From Symbiodinium natans (lineage: Eukaryota; Sar; Dinophyceae; Suessiales; Symbiodiniaceae): a DNA stretch of 64,000 nt. The DNA lies in contig CAJNDS010002578.1 in NCBI GenBank assembly GCA_905221605.1, positions 289,768 through 353,767 of the forward strand, given 5' to 3'. A program made the translations under genes and the position numbers. Positions 38,634 to 49,072 of the stretch are shown here, piece by piece; the first letter of the stretch is position 1; each line of letters starts with the position of its first letter. The notes below the pieces were generated by a model, which saw only the letters and a list, made by a program, of their open reading frames with translations, did no database searches and was not told the origin of the DNA.

Positions 38634-38759
38634 CTACGGCCGCGGTTCCTCCCACGGTCTCGCGAGGAGCCACAGCACGGCGACGCCGCTGGCCAGCGTC
38701 AGCGAGACGCACAGAAACTCCCCGAAGCTCAGGGGGCTGGCGCGTTCACAGGGCGGCAT
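38634..38759 (-). CDS. Tiny single-pass membrane protein, 41 aa
   Basis: ATG 38757-38759 follows an A-tract (AAAAAATG). MPPCERASPLSFGEF is followed by LCVSLTLASGVAVLWLL, a clear transmembrane segment, and a basic-acidic tail RPWEEPRP. It is intact. Stop TAG (38634-38636) lies 3 bp before the methyltransferase ATG. Similar tiny membrane proteins occur in PLV virions, but no match can be shown. Confidence 0.5.
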   Translation of the reverse strand: MPPCERASPLSFGEFLCVSLTLASGVAVLWLLARPWEEPRP

Positions 38760-38782
38760 TTTTTGGGAATAAAACAGGAGCC

Positions 38783-39182
38783 ATGCCGACCGAGGTCCTT
38801 CCGATCCAGCTGGGCAACATCCTGACCAACTCCAAGGGAGGGAAGTACATCCCGCTTCGAGGGGAGGGCAGCGATGCGCCGACGTGGAAGAGCAACTGGC
38901 TCAAGGTGATCTGGAACCCTTCCAGCTACGGCGACCCCGAGGCGGTGCGCGTGTCCATGTGCCTGGAACCCGACGAGGCGGCCCGGTTCTTCTTCGGCCA
39001 AATGGAGGCGCAGATGGCCAAGGCGCTGTCAGAGCACTCTCAGCGCGACTCCCCGCATCTTCGGCAAGCCCCTGCAGGAGCGGATGGCCAGCGCGCTCAA
39101 TATCAGCACCAAGGAAACGGACGAGGTCACGGATGTGATGCTGCAGCACTGCGAGCCGCCGGAGCCGCAGTGCCCGTTCTAA
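38783..39182 (+). pseudogene. PLV protein upstream of polymerase, possibly ssDNA-binding, one frameshift
   Basis: ATG 38783: MPTEVLPIQLGNILTNSKGG, YIPLRGEGSDAPTWKSNWLK, VRVSMCLEPDEAARFFFGQ and a helix. Near 39050 an indel shifts the frame to FGKPLQERMASALNISTKE, ending CEPPEPQCPF at TAA (39180-39182). The product is about 133 residues. The first part is a possible OB-like beta barrel. An ssDNA-binding role is suggested only by its place right before the polymerase. Confidence 0.4.
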
Positions 39183-39226
39183 ACGCGTTCGCCCGACCGC
39201 CGCCGCCGAGGGGCTGGTAATAAATC

Positions 39227-39525
39227 ATGTCTTGGGCACAGCAGCGCGAGAGAATCCGGCGGGCCGTGGAGGCGGGCGTCTCCGCGCGCACCTCGCCGCA
39301 GGGCTCGGAGCTCCTTCGTCTCCCCAACGCCCAGCAGCTGCTGCTCGCCCGGCCGGACGGGCAGCCTACCCGCGCCGGGCAGTTCTACTACCAGCTGGTC
39401 GGGCGGCGCCCGCCCTCCCGGCGCTTCAACGAGGCGCAGCTGCTCGTGCGCGACGGCCCGAATGACAACATTCTCTGCGCCAAGAAGCTGGTGCGCAGCC
39501 TACAGCCCGACGGCAACTACCGCGT
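39227..39525 (+). pseudogene. PLV DNA polymerase-helicase, N-terminal part (split)
   Basis: ATG 39227 gives MSWAQQRERIRRAVEAGVSA, PQGSELLRLPNAQQLLLARP and FYYQLVGRRPPSRRFNEAQL. The phase after 39525 continues exactly at 49340, so the tyrosine-recombinase element split the gene after codon 99 plus two bases. This leader has no recognised domain. The rest of the gene, with polymerase, HNH and helicase parts, is at 49340-52330. Confidence 0.65.
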
Positions 39526-39664
39526 ATCTTGTGTTTACTCAAGGATGTTTTTATTTTACTTCAACTGAGCTGTCACCTTGCTTGCGTATCAGCCATCGGC
39601 CCAAAGTGAAGAGACTCATGTCTGGACACATGACATGCTTCGCATGCGTGAGCAATTTTGTGAT
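39526..39664 (+). repeat. Split direct repeat A1
   Basis: 139 bp, same length as A2 and nearly identical to it. Starts ATCTTGTGTTTACTCAAGG, ends GCAATTTTGTGAT. Confidence 0.95.
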
Positions 39665-39828
39665 GCGCTGGGTGTCCAGTTCAAAGCAATGTTCAGGCGT
39701 TTGCCGAGCAAAACTGTCCTTTGGGTCATGTGGTTCTCCCTTCTTCCGATCACTTTTAGGTTGGGGGGGGGGTAGATTGCAGTTCCTCGCTCATCGCGGG
39801 AAGAGCCTAGAGACCCCACAGGGGGCGC

Positions 39829-40083
39829 ATGGGCAGCGTGCCTACCGAGGACTCTCTCACTCCAGCGGAGGAAGCATATAGGACCCAGCTACGGGTGGTT
39901 TTTGATCTCTGGGGTCAAGTTGGTGCCATTAGTCAGCAGCTTAGTTCCTTTCAAGAAGAAAGCCTGGTTTTCTCTGAGCAGTTTGCTGCTTTAACCCAGC
40001 GTGTGCAACTTTTGCAAGGTCTGCTGTTGCATCTTTTGCTGCATTCCTTGCGGTCACATCATTTTCTGCAGGAACTTGATTGA
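39829..40083 (+). CDS. Small ORF of the recombinase retroelement
   Basis: 84 codons: SLTPAEEAYRTQLRVVFDLW and a leucine-rich coiled coil with SQQLSSFQEESLVFSEQF, ending HSLRSHHFLQELD. Stop at 40083, 1 bp before the next ATG (40085). No family was recognised. It could assist the recombinase or be the N-terminal part of it. Confidence 0.4.
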   Translation: MGSVPTEDSLTPAEEAYRTQLRVVFDLWGQVGAISQQLSSFQEESLVFSEQFAALTQRVQLLQGLLLHLLLHSLRSHHFLQELD

Positions 40084-40084
40084 C

Positions 40085-42305
40085 ATGTCGCAAACCAGCC
40101 CTGCCGCATGCACGGGCGCCACTTCTCCGTCAGGTGAAGATCCACTGCTGTCCGAAGCTTCAGATTTCCCCTCCTGGAGTTTGTGCCAGTCTCCAGAGAA
40201 TGTTTCTGGGTTCGGTTCGAGGGAAGCTCAGAGGTCGCACTCCCCGCCTTCGCCTGTCCCTTGTGGTTTTGTGGTGAAGCGTTATCGCAAGAATCCTTTG
40301 CCCATTGCAGATTCCCCTCCTGAGCCTCCTCCACAGCCTGCTTTCTTGAGACCTAGTGCCAAGCCCGCACCCGCCCCGCGCGGTCCGTTCCGGTTAAGTG
40401 ATAGTTCACGTAGACCTGTGTGCGTGCTGCTTCAGCCATGTCCTGCCCCTCGGCCTGGACCTCAGCCTCGGTTCACTGCACGGGTTCTGCCATCATCCCC
40501 CCTGTTTCGGCCTGTTCCGCGTCGTGCTTCAGAGTATAGCAAGCCCATTCCTTCGGCAGCATCTCAGCCAAATCCGGTCCGTGCGCATTGCGGGTCCACT
40601 GCAGGTCCACCTTCTGCAACTCCCACTGCATCGCAACCCACTGTCACTGCCTATCGCTTTCAGGAGATGCCGATGCGGAAGCGATCGCAGGGTCCGTCAG
40701 GTTTTGTCACCCAGAAGGACGTTCACTCTGAGACACGTGCGAAGGCCTTGCAACTTTTGGCAGAACATGCGGTCTGTTTTGCTTCCGCTCTCTTCAGTTT
40801 TGCAAGAGCTTTCAGGTTCTTCCCACCCAGAGAGTTTGGAGGACAGGTTGCTGAGCGGGGTGTCTGAGACCACTTTACTTCGCTATCTTCAAGGTTTCAG
40901 GGGCTTTTTGCATGCGCTACACACCCTTGATCGAGCCTTGGATTCCTCTCTTCGCCAAGTGGACATTGCAGATGCACTCTTAACAATGCACAACATGGGC
41001 ACTCATGTGCTTAATGGCCTCAAGTCCTTGCGTTGGGCCCAGAAGACGTTGCTTTTGTCCCTCCCGGATTTATACCAGGGGCTCATGCACTCAGTGTCCT
41101 ACAGGGTTGAGAGTGATAGGAAGGAGGCATTCCCTCTGCCCCTTTTTGTCTTGGCTGCCTTAGAAAGGCAATTGCTACTGGATATGGGCTCTCCTGCTCG
41201 CCGCCTTTTCATTGGGGCAGTTTTGACTTCTTGTTGGAGCAGCCTTCGCCTCAGCGATTCTCAGCACGTTTCATGGAGCTCCATACAGGCAGGTTCTTGG
41301 TGCACACGAGGCACATCTTATCGCACCAAAGTCAGCAGGCAGGGGGTCCCTTTTGGTCTCCTTAACGAGGGTTTTTATAGTGCCGGCCGGAGTTTTGCGT
41401 GCACTTGGGTTGCACGCTATCTTCGCCTCCTGGGTGAGGAGTGGGACGCCTTAGAGGCGAGTTTTGGCTCTGTCACTCCAGATTGCCTCTTCTTCTCGTC
41501 TGCGGCAGGCGAGTTCCAGCCTCTCACGTATGGCGAGGTCCTCAACCAGTTGCGTGGTCTCCTGATTTCCATTGGTTTGAGTACCGAGGAGGCCGGCACC
41601 TTTACAGTTCACTCGATGAAGGTTTGCCTTCTCTCCGTCATGGCGCAACGTGGTTTCCGAGTCTCCCGCCGGGGGCATCATAAGTCCTCCTCTCACAGTG
41701 CCAAGCTTTACAGTCGCGACGATGTGTGGCCTGCTTTGGCAGCCCAAAAGTCCTTAATGCGCAGCATCTCTCAGGGATGGTGGCCGTCCACCCCTCTGGC
41801 CCGCGGAGGTCGTCATCCGGTTCCGCAGCGTGCCATAGCACACCTTTCCGTGGACATTCAGCCAATAGCACCTCACCCCCGCTTTCCAGTTCTGGACGCC
41901 TCTTTGCACTCTGTCCCCGAGCCTTGTCCGTCTGCATCACACGACCGTGCTGGACCTTCTTCACCCACTGCAGCTGCTGATGTCTCTTCAGACTCCTCTT
42001 CATCGTCCGAGACGATTGCCCACGCTGCTGATGCGTTCCCACAAGGCAGTGCACGCCAGGCATCCTCCGCAGACGCTGACGAGTGTGAGGAACATGTCTT
42101 CCTCGTATCCCCCAAGGGCGTGTGGCATGTGGGCTTTCCCCACAGTGGCCCGGATGGTTCCAGCTTCGTGCGTGCGGGCAAAGCTGTTCTTTTGCGTCCT
42201 AAGTGCGGCGCTTTGGCTCGCTCATACTCGGTTCAGGATAACGAACCGCCTCCGGATGCCCGACTGTGCATGCATGCTGCATGCAGGAAACTTCTGTCCG
42301 AGTGA
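40085..42305 (+). CDS. Tyrosine recombinase of the retroelement, one frameshift
   Basis: ATG 40085 (MSQTSPAACTGATSPSGEDP) opens a Ser/Pro-rich region. Near 40800 the frame shifts, and the recombinase part starts VLQELSGSSHPESLEDRLLS. Its core-binding helices (LRYLQGFRGFLHALHTLDRA) lead to the catalytic half: SSLRLSDSQHVSW (Arg), TVHSMKVCLLSVMAQRGF (His-x-x-Lys where His-x-x-Arg is usual), GHHKSSSHSAKLYSRDD (His and candidate Tyr nucleophile). A Ser-rich tail and a C-terminal VSPKGVWHVGF / VLLRPKCGALARSY segment with Cys residues follow. The enzyme would integrate the circular DNA copy. It ends at 42305. Confidence 0.7.
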
Positions 42306-43341
42306 TTCGTGGCTCCCGCAGTCAAAAAAAGGGGGGGGGGCGAGAGGGCTCCTTTTGTGCAGTCTCAGTTTGTTCGCATGCTAGGCCACAACTGAGCAAC
42401 TTCTGGCCCGCAGTGGTGCGGCTCGAATCGAAAGTTCTGGTGGGGCTCCGTGCTTCACAACGTGCTTCAAGGACAGGTCTCTCGGCCTGGTTCCGCCCCC
42501 CCGTGACATCGCACCAGTTGGTGCTTTCGGCCCCGCACGTGTGTGCAGTGGCTTCTTGGCCACGGCCTGTCAGATTCGCACGTGTGTGCCAAACTCTGAA
42601 AGGTTTGCACGGTGGCTTCTGTTGCAGCGTTCTTATCAGGTTTCTCGAGGCTTCGGGTTTCGGGATCATCTCGGGCCTGGCTTGAAAAGTCTTTGCCCTC
42701 AGTCTCTTGCTGCACATGGTACATAAGGTGTTTGTCTGGCCATTTCTGTAAGGAGACAAGATGCACTGTTCGTGTGTTTACTCACAGATGTTTTACACGA
42801 CGCCTTTTCATGCACTTTGGGGTATCTTTGCTTCCTATTTCTTAGCACCAGCTGCTCGAACATGTCATGCGCTTGGTGTCCAGTTCAAAGCAATGTCATG
42901 CGCTTGGTGTCCAGTTCAAAGCAATGTTCAGGCGTTTGCCGAGCAAAACTGTCAGCACTGTTCAGCTTGCATATTTAGCTTTCATCTTGATTCCAGATTC
43001 TTGCTGCCCGCCACCACTCGTCAAAAAGAAAGGGACTTGTGCGAGAGCTCTGAGGTTTTCTCTTAGCTTGCTGGTGCTCAGAAATAGGGGTCGGGTAGAA
43101 CCTTCCCCTTCCAAGGTTTCTCACGTGTGAGTACGTGGGTTGTCCAAATAAACTTAGTCTCACGGGCGTGAGGTTCAGGTGTTTGCATCTGGAATGCAAA
43201 GTGATGCCAGCGAGATTCTCCTTGCTGCTCTCGAGCGTGTGCTCTCTTGTGGGGCTGGTCCCCTTCCGCACGTGTGTGGCATTTCGCGTTTGCGCACAGA
43301 CGAGTTCATTTGTGTGTCTTTTCTTTGCTTGGCCAGGAATC
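42306..43341. other. Spacer in the recombinase retroelement with short duplications
   Basis: Holds two tandem copies of CGCTTGGTGTCCAGTTCAAAGC (about 42870-42920), also present near A1 (39665-39715) with the following GCGTTTGCCGAGCAAAACTGTC. A G8-10 run occurs at 42332. No gene seen. Confidence 0.6.
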
Positions 43342-44536
43342 ATGGCTTCGGCGGATGTTCCGGATCTGGACGAAGACTTGCTAGCTCTGGCACTTCAATG
43401 CAAGGTGCCCGAGGCATACCATCAGTGTCTCTCAGGCTTCGACGTTCCTCTTTTCGGCTGCTTGGCTGCCTCAGCCACAGATTTCGCGCCAGCACTTGAG
43501 ACTCTCCTCGAGAAGGTTTCTGCCCCGGAATCCGCTGCTGAGATCTTGCTGGTTCAGGCTTCGTTTCGGCTTCTCTTTCAGAAATGCAATAACCAGGCAG
43601 CTACTTCGCAAGGCACTGAGCCCAAAGCTCCTTCCTCGGCTTCAACCTCTGGGTGGGTCGAGCAGTTCCCACCCAAGTTGTCAGGTGAGCAGGTCATCCA
43701 GCTACGTTCCGCCTTTGGAGCGTCCTATCCGGGCGAAGTGTTGGACCACGAGAACACCCCCGGCAGTCGCATGTTGGCTCTTACTTCGAAGGTGATGCAG
43801 CCGGGTGAGCTTAAGTGGATACCCTGGAAGTTTCGGATGAGCAAGGCTCAAGAGGAAGCTTTCAACCTTCGCCGGCCTTCCAAGGTCCCGAAGTTCGAGG
43901 ACTTCATCTACGATGAGATTCCAGCTCGCGAACTTCCGCAAGGCCAAGTTGGCGCATCATTTCTTCAAGGGGTGCTCGGCCTCATGTCGGTGTCGGCATC
44001 CTTGGTGCAAGGGGCACATCTCCGCAATCTTCGCCTCTACGAGCGCAAGTTCATCAAGTTGGCATGTTCACGCTTGGAAGGTTCGACTGGCCTCAGACAG
44101 CCTAACGTCGAGGAGTTACAGGCTGCCGACCGCCATCTCTGGGGCATCATGGCTGACTTGGTCAACGTGCACAAGTGGACGTTGAATGATGCCTTGACTG
44201 AGGTGGTTGAAATCCGCGGCGACATGTCAGCCATGCTCCAGCCACGTGCAGCTGTCTCTAAGTTTCGGCCAGACGGCAGGAAGGGTGATGGCAAGAAGGG
44301 CCGTCCCCCTCGGGAGTCCTCATCGGGCAAGGGTGGCAAAGGTCAGCGCTGGGGTTCTCTCTTACCAGGACAAGTCTGGGGCACGCAAGCATCTCTGTCG
44401 TGGCTACAGTTCTCGTGAAGGGTGCAAGTTTGAGAATTGTCGCTTTGAGCATTTGTGTCCTGTCCCAGGCGCGGACGGCCGTCCATGTTTGGGTAAGCAT
44501 CCGGCGTATGAGCACAAGTCACGCGCTTCAAACTGA
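43342..44536 (+). CDS. Gag-like protein of the recombinase retroelement with CCCH finger
   Basis: ATG 43342: MASADVPDLDEDLLALALQC, helical capsid-like middle (LSGEQVIQLRSAFGASYPGE, MLALTSKVMQPGELKWIPW, VGASFLQGVLGLMSVSASLV) and a basic tail (FRPDGRKGDGKKGRPP). Near 44350 the frame moves to GARKHLCRGYSSREGCKFEN, a CCCH zinc finger (C-x8-C-x5-C-x3-H form), ending EHKSRASN at TGA 44534-44536. The next ORF is in the same frame immediately after that TGA, so pol could be made by stop readthrough. The fold is inferred from position and composition. Confidence 0.6.
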
Positions 44537-47500
44537 CTATCTTCTTCACTGGGGGCTGGCAATTCAGATGTTCGTACAACAAGAGAGGATGATGGTGTAT
44601 CGCCCGCAGAAGCTCTTCAGAGTGGCGATCTGTCTTGGAAGACTTGCTTGTCTCTTTTGCAGGACTCGTTCCCTGGGGCAGTTGTTCTTCGCCGTTCACA
44701 TGTGCTGACTGGGGGTCGGCCTGCTGCTCAGTATTTTAACTTAGGGGCACGCGTGGGGGGTCACGGTGGCATGTGCTCGGCCACTCTGGAGCAGCAAGAT
44801 CTTGTGCGGTATATGAACGCATTTCTCGCGCACCTTTTTCCTGAAGGCACTTGGACGAGCATCTGCGTTTCTCACAACGAGTTTGCGCACATCCACCAGG
44901 ATTTCAACAGCCCCGACTCTCAGAATTACACCTTCAGCCTGGGGGCCTTCTCGGGCGGAGGCTTGTGGTTGGAAGGCGACTCTTCAGCTTTTCCAGGCTA
45001 CACCTTGGTGCCGCCTCCAGACAAGGAGGCAGATCAGTCCTTGCGTGGGGCCATTGTGTGCACTCGGCGGGCTGGATTCTCTTTCAATGGCCGCTTGCGC
45101 CACTGCAGTGAACCGTGGGTTGGCGATCGCTGGGTCGTCATCGCCTATACGGCGCCCAATCCGGATGCCCTGTCCGCTGATGACGTCTCCTTGCTGGCGG
45201 CTCTTGGTTTTCCCTTGCCTCGCGTTTCGAGCACAACTCCACCGCCATCTACTCACGGCAGCGCCGTTGCAACCTCTGCTCCAGATGCACAGGTCTCGTG
45301 CCCGTCACCAACGCTTCCCGAGCAGGTCCTGCCTCCGCACTTTCCTGCCCTGCGACGGAATCTTTTCCTCGAGTTGTGTTCAGGCAAGAATCGGCCACTT
45401 TCCTCCGCGGCCCTCAGGGCTGGTGTCTCTGTCATATCAGTTGATATCCTTCGCTCATGTGAGCAGGACATCCTCCAGGATAGCACCTACGATGCTTTGT
45501 TGCGGCTGGGGTTCTCCGGGCAAGTGACGCTTGCGCATGCATCTCCACCATGCACTGAGTACAGCCGTCTGAAATTGCTGGATAATGGAGGCCCCCGCCC
45601 TCTGCGGTCACCGGACCATATGGAAGGTTTCCCAGACTTGAATGCTGAGGAGAAGCACCGTTTCGAGCAAAGCCGTTTGCTCCTTTTTCGCTCCTTGCAC
45701 ATCCTCCGCGCTGTGTGGTGTGGTGGTGGCCACATTAGCTTCGAACATCCGGCCAACAGCCTTGCCTGGCTCGAGAAAGAGACCCAGGCTTTTCTTAAGC
45801 ACGTTTCCGCCGATCTCAACTGCATTGCGGCTTGTCGGTTTGGGGCAGCTTGGTACAAACGTTGGCTCTTTGCTTGCACTTGGCGGGACATGCAGGGCTT
45901 GGCGTGTGCTTGCGATCACGCTCCGGACAGCCACCAGCAGGTGGTTGGTGCTCGCAACTCGGATGGCACCTGGGCCTCAGCTGCCACTTCTGAGTTCCCT
46001 CCTGCACTGGCGGAGGCGTATGTCGCTGCTGCGCTGCCCTTGTTCGAGACGTGTGCAGATCCAGTTGATTTGTCGTTGGCCCAGCTTCCCTTCCTTGTAC
46101 CCAAGAAGGGCATGCACTCTCCTCCTTTTGGCACGCAAGATGGCGGCGGCATCTTTTCCTGCCCTGATTGGTCTAAGCCCCCTAGCGATGCTGTGGATGT
46201 CTTTGACGGCTTGCGCCAGGAACTTGTGCATTACCTGTTGTCTCGCAAGGCACCTCTTCGCCTTCAGGAGCACGTTCAAAGTCAAAGCGAGGATGCTCTG
46301 TTTTCCGCGGACGAAGTGCTGGCTCTTCGCGCCATGTGGTCCTCCTGGTTCACTCGCAAGGGCTGGCCTGCCCCCGATTGGACAGTCCCACCTTCTCAGC
46401 CATATTGTCTTCATGCCCTCTCCGCTTTGTCCCGTGCCATGGGCGATAGAGACGACATGCTGTTTCCTTGCCTCTTGGAGGGCATACCCACTGGTTTCTT
46501 CAATGACATCCCGAGGAGCAATGTCTTCATCCCGGTGGAAGACGTGGGCAGCCTGGCCTCCGATGATCAACTGCAGATTTGCGAGAGCAATTGGCAGGGT
46601 GCACGGGAGAACCCTGCGATCCTGCACGAGTTGGTGCAGAAAGAAGTCGATGAGGGATGGCTGGAAGAGGTTCCTCTCTCCGAGGCAAAGCAACGTTGGG
46701 ATAAAATCGCAGTTGCCAAGCTGAAAGTGGTCCTTGCTGAAAACAAGAAACCCCGCTTGATCATGGATGGGACTATCAGTGGGACCAACCCGAGCTGTTT
46801 CATGAACGAGAAGTACAACCTCCCTGGCTTGCAGGATGTTCGCTCTTGCTTTCCTCTCCGCGGGTGCCAATCTCAGCACGCAGGTTTCAGTTTGGATATC
46901 CGGGCCGCGCATAAAACAATCCGTATCAAGGAATCGGAGCGTGGTCTGTGCGGCATCAAGCTGGAGGACGGACGTCATTACTGGTATCGCGTGTGCCCCT
47001 TTGGTACGAATTTCTCAGCTCTGTGGTGGGCACGGCTTTCATCCTTCATGATCAGGGTCTTCCATCTTCTCTTATGGGTCGCACATATGCTCAGCATTTA
47101 TGTGGACGATCTTTTACTTGTCCAGGATGATGCCGTGGTGGCGGTGTTCGGCAGCTTGCTTCTTTCTTTCTGCCAATCCTTCGGGATTCCTCTTTCCTGG
47201 GCCAAGGTACAACTCAGTCATGAGCTGAAGTGGTTGGGCTGGTGCTTTAACTTTCGCGCCGGGACTTTCTGGGTTCCAGAAGATAAGCGGGCCAAGCTGC
47301 TGCATCAAGTCCGGGTCCTTCTCAGAAAGGGTCCTGTCGAGAAACAGGCCCTAGAGCAGACCGTGGGTCTGTTGATGTGGATAACTCAGGCATCGGTGCA
47401 GCTGCGCCCCTGGCTTTGCAACCTTTGGCGGGACCTTCAACGTCCGGCAGCGACAAACTTCAGCATCTCTTCCAGTGAATGGCAGACGCTCAAGGATCAC

Positions 47501-48337
47501 CTGGATGAGAAATTGCGGTTCTGTTCTACCCCGCCTGGGACAGCCATTCCATGCGGTGCTACCTTGATCTCTGCGCGACACGTCCCACTTCGCAGCAAGG
47601 CAGATCTGTGCAAGGTCCCTTTGACAACTCGCCGCGTCTACATGCGGATTGCTGACCCGCAACACCGGAAGCGGCATGTGTCCGAGGCGAGCCGTCGCTT
47701 CTTGCTCTTCTGGGAGGACTGGTGTCTCCAGTCTCCGTCACTCACATGCTTGCAACCTTCTTGCAGGGCGATCTCCGCAACACTTGCAGCCGATGCGTTT
47801 GCTTCCAGCCAGTGCATTGGGATTGGGGGCTTTCTTCGTGTCCAGGGCTCCTCGGCAGTTTGGTTCAGTGAACGTTTTGATCTCTCCGATATGCAATGCT
47901 TGGGGGTGCCTCTCGCCCCGGACGCTCAGAAGAACATTGGGTGCTGGGAACTGCTCGCCCAGATGGCCTTGCTAATTCTCTTTGCGGAGGTCTGTCCGGG
48001 TGGTCGTGCTGGCTTGTCGCTCCGCACCTTCTGCGATAACAGCGCGGCTGAATCGGCAGGCAATCGCATGCTGACAACTTCCAGCCCCCTTTGCTTTTTC
48101 GCGCAGCAACTGGCGTGTCTTTCATTCAAGCTCGGCCTCACCTTGGACATCCAGCACATCTCCGGCTTTCGCAACACAGAAGCAGATTTCTTGAGTAGAT
48201 GGCAGCCGCCAGAGGAGTTGCAGCACGGATTTGAGCTCTTGTACAGGTATCGATTTCCTGTGGCTCGCATTTGGCAGTCGCATCATGATGTGCGTCTTTT
48301 TCCCGCAGATACAAAGCTGCTGTGGCAGCCCCCATGA
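44537..48337 (+). CDS. Pol of the recombinase retroelement: oxygenase-, methyltransferase-, RT- and RNase H-like parts
   Basis: Open from the TGA of gag to 48337 with no early ATG. Residue numbers count from 44648. About 50-170 form a 2-oxoglutarate/Fe(II) oxygenase-like domain: H83-Q-D85 in FAHIHQDFNSPD, H152 in GRLRHCSEPW and R161 in GDRWVVIAYT. About 238-430 form a C5-methyltransferase-like domain: LFLELCSGKN (SAM motif), HASPPCTEYSRL (PPC 300-302) and ISFEHPANS. The reverse transcriptase has RLIMDGTISGTNPS, FSLDIRAAHKTIRI and IYVDDLLLV (818-821). An RNase H-like end has LAADAFASSQCIGIGGFL, WELLAQMALL and FCDNSAAES. The DNA-modifying parts may alter the base state of the element DNA. No frameshift is seen in this 1229-codon region. 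Confidence 0.75.
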   Translation, partial: LSSSLGAGNSDVRTTREDDGVSPAEALQSGDLSWKTCLSLLQDSFPGAVVLRRSHVLTGGRPAAQYFNLGARVGGHGGMCSATLEQQDLVRYMNAFLAHLFPEGTWTSICVSHNEFAHIHQDFNSPDSQNYTFSLGAFSGGGLWLEGDSSAFPGYTLVPPPDKEADQSLRGAIVCTRRAGFSFNGRLRHCSEPWVGDRWVVIAYTAPNPDALSADDVSLLAALGFPLPRVSSTTPPPSTHGSAVATSAPDAQVSCPSPTLPEQVLPPHFPALRRNLFLELCSGKNRPLSSAALRAGVSVISVDILRSCEQDILQDSTYDALLRLGFSGQVTLAHASPPCTEYSRLKLLDNGGPRPLRSPDHMEGFPDLNAEEKHRFEQSRLLLFRSLHILRAVWCGGGHISFEHPANSLAWLEKETQAFLKHVSADLNCIAACRFGAAWYKRWLFACTWRDMQGLACACDHAPDSHQQVVGARNSDGTWASAATSEFPPALAEAYVAAALPLFETCADPVDLSLAQLPFLVPKKGMHSPPFGTQDGGGIFSCPDWSKPPSDAVDVFDGLRQELVHYLLSRKAPLRLQEHVQSQSEDALFSADEVLALRAMWSSWFTRKGWPAPDWTVPPSQPYCLHALSALSRAMGDRDDMLFPCLLEGIPTGFFNDIPRSNVFIPVEDVGSLASDDQLQICESNWQGARENPAILHELVQKEVDEGWLEEVPLSEAKQRWDKIAVAKLKVVLAENKKPRLIMDGTISGTNPSCFMNEKYNLPGLQDVRSCFPLRGCQSQHAGFSLDIRAAHKTIRIKESERGLCGIKLEDGRHYWYRVCPFGTNFSALWWARLSSFMIRVFHLLLWVAHMLSIYVDDLLLVQDDAVVAVFGSLLLSFCQSFGIPLSWAKVQLSHELKWLGWCFNFRAGTFWVPEDKRAKLLHQVRVLLRKGPVEKQALEQTVGLLMWITQASVQLRPWLCNLWRDLQRPAATNFSISSSEWQTLKDHLDEKLRFCSTPPGTAIPCGATLISARHVPLRSKADLCKVPLTTRRVYMRIADPQHRKRHVSEASRRFLLFWEDWCLQSPSLTCLQPSCRAISATLAADAFASSQCIGIGGFLRVQGSSAVWFSERFDLSDMQCLGVPLAPDAQKNIGCWELLAQMALLILFAEVCPGGRAGLSLRTFCDNSAAESAGNRMLTTSSPLCFFAQQLACLSFKLGLTLDIQHISGFRNTEADFLSRWQPPEELQHGFELLYRYRFPVARIWQSHHDVRLFPADTKLLWQPP

Positions 48338-48413
48338 GCTCAGTCGTCACACTTGAATGTTTGGGGCTTTCCAGGCGTTCCTCCTTCACTTTAGGATGTG
48401 GCAGTTCTAAAGT

Positions 48414-48680
48414 GGGGAATGTCTTTTGTTTCGCATGGATCGGTAATGTGTTCATGCTGCATGCTCACCTTTGATGCTTCGACCGCCACATCCAAAAAGT
48501 GAAGGAGCGTTTCGTCCGATAGTCCTTTGTGCAGTGGAGTGCATTGATCCGATTCGCGTGAGATATCTTCTGCATTTATCTTGCTGTTCTAAATGTTCGG
48601 ATTTGGCGAATGCGGGTGTGCATTGTGAAAGATTTCCTTTGCTGTACTTTGGGCGATGGCTGATAGTAAAATATAAACGT
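48414..48680 (+). repeat. Split direct repeat B1
   Basis: 267 bp, nearly identical to B2. Runs GGGGAATGTCTTTTGTTTCG to AAAATATAAACGT. Confidence 0.95.
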
Positions 48681-48819
48681 ATCTTGTGTTTACTCAAGGA
48701 TGTTTTTATTTTACTTCAACTGAGCTGTCACCTTGCTTGCGTATCAGCCATCGGCCCAAAGTGAAGAGACTCATGTCTGGACACATGACATGCTTCGCAT
48801 GCGTGAGCAATTTTGTGAT
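48681..48819 (+). repeat. Split direct repeat A2
   Basis: 139 bp, copy of A1, abutting B1 directly. Confidence 0.95.
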
Positions 48820-49072
48820 CCACCCTCCCGCCCTTGGATTGTCTCTGGGAGTGGTGTGCTCTTTTGTTTTCCCTCGGGATTCGAGCCAGTTGCGGAAGGC
48901 TTTACTCGCATGGAGATGAAATCTCCCACACTTTCGATAATAGCATATCTTGTGCCATTTGTCATTTCCAATGTGGTGTCCCACTTTTTCGAGCGCCTGG
49001 GTCTTGCGCCCAAAAATTTCTCTGGCACGTCGGCAAGCCGTGGTGCCACTCTGTATAGCCCTCCTTGGGGGG
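48820..49072. other. Unique segment between A2 and B2
   Basis: About 250 bp with no gene; includes CCCTCGGGATTCGAGCCAGTTG and a G10 run at the B2 border. Confidence 0.5.
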
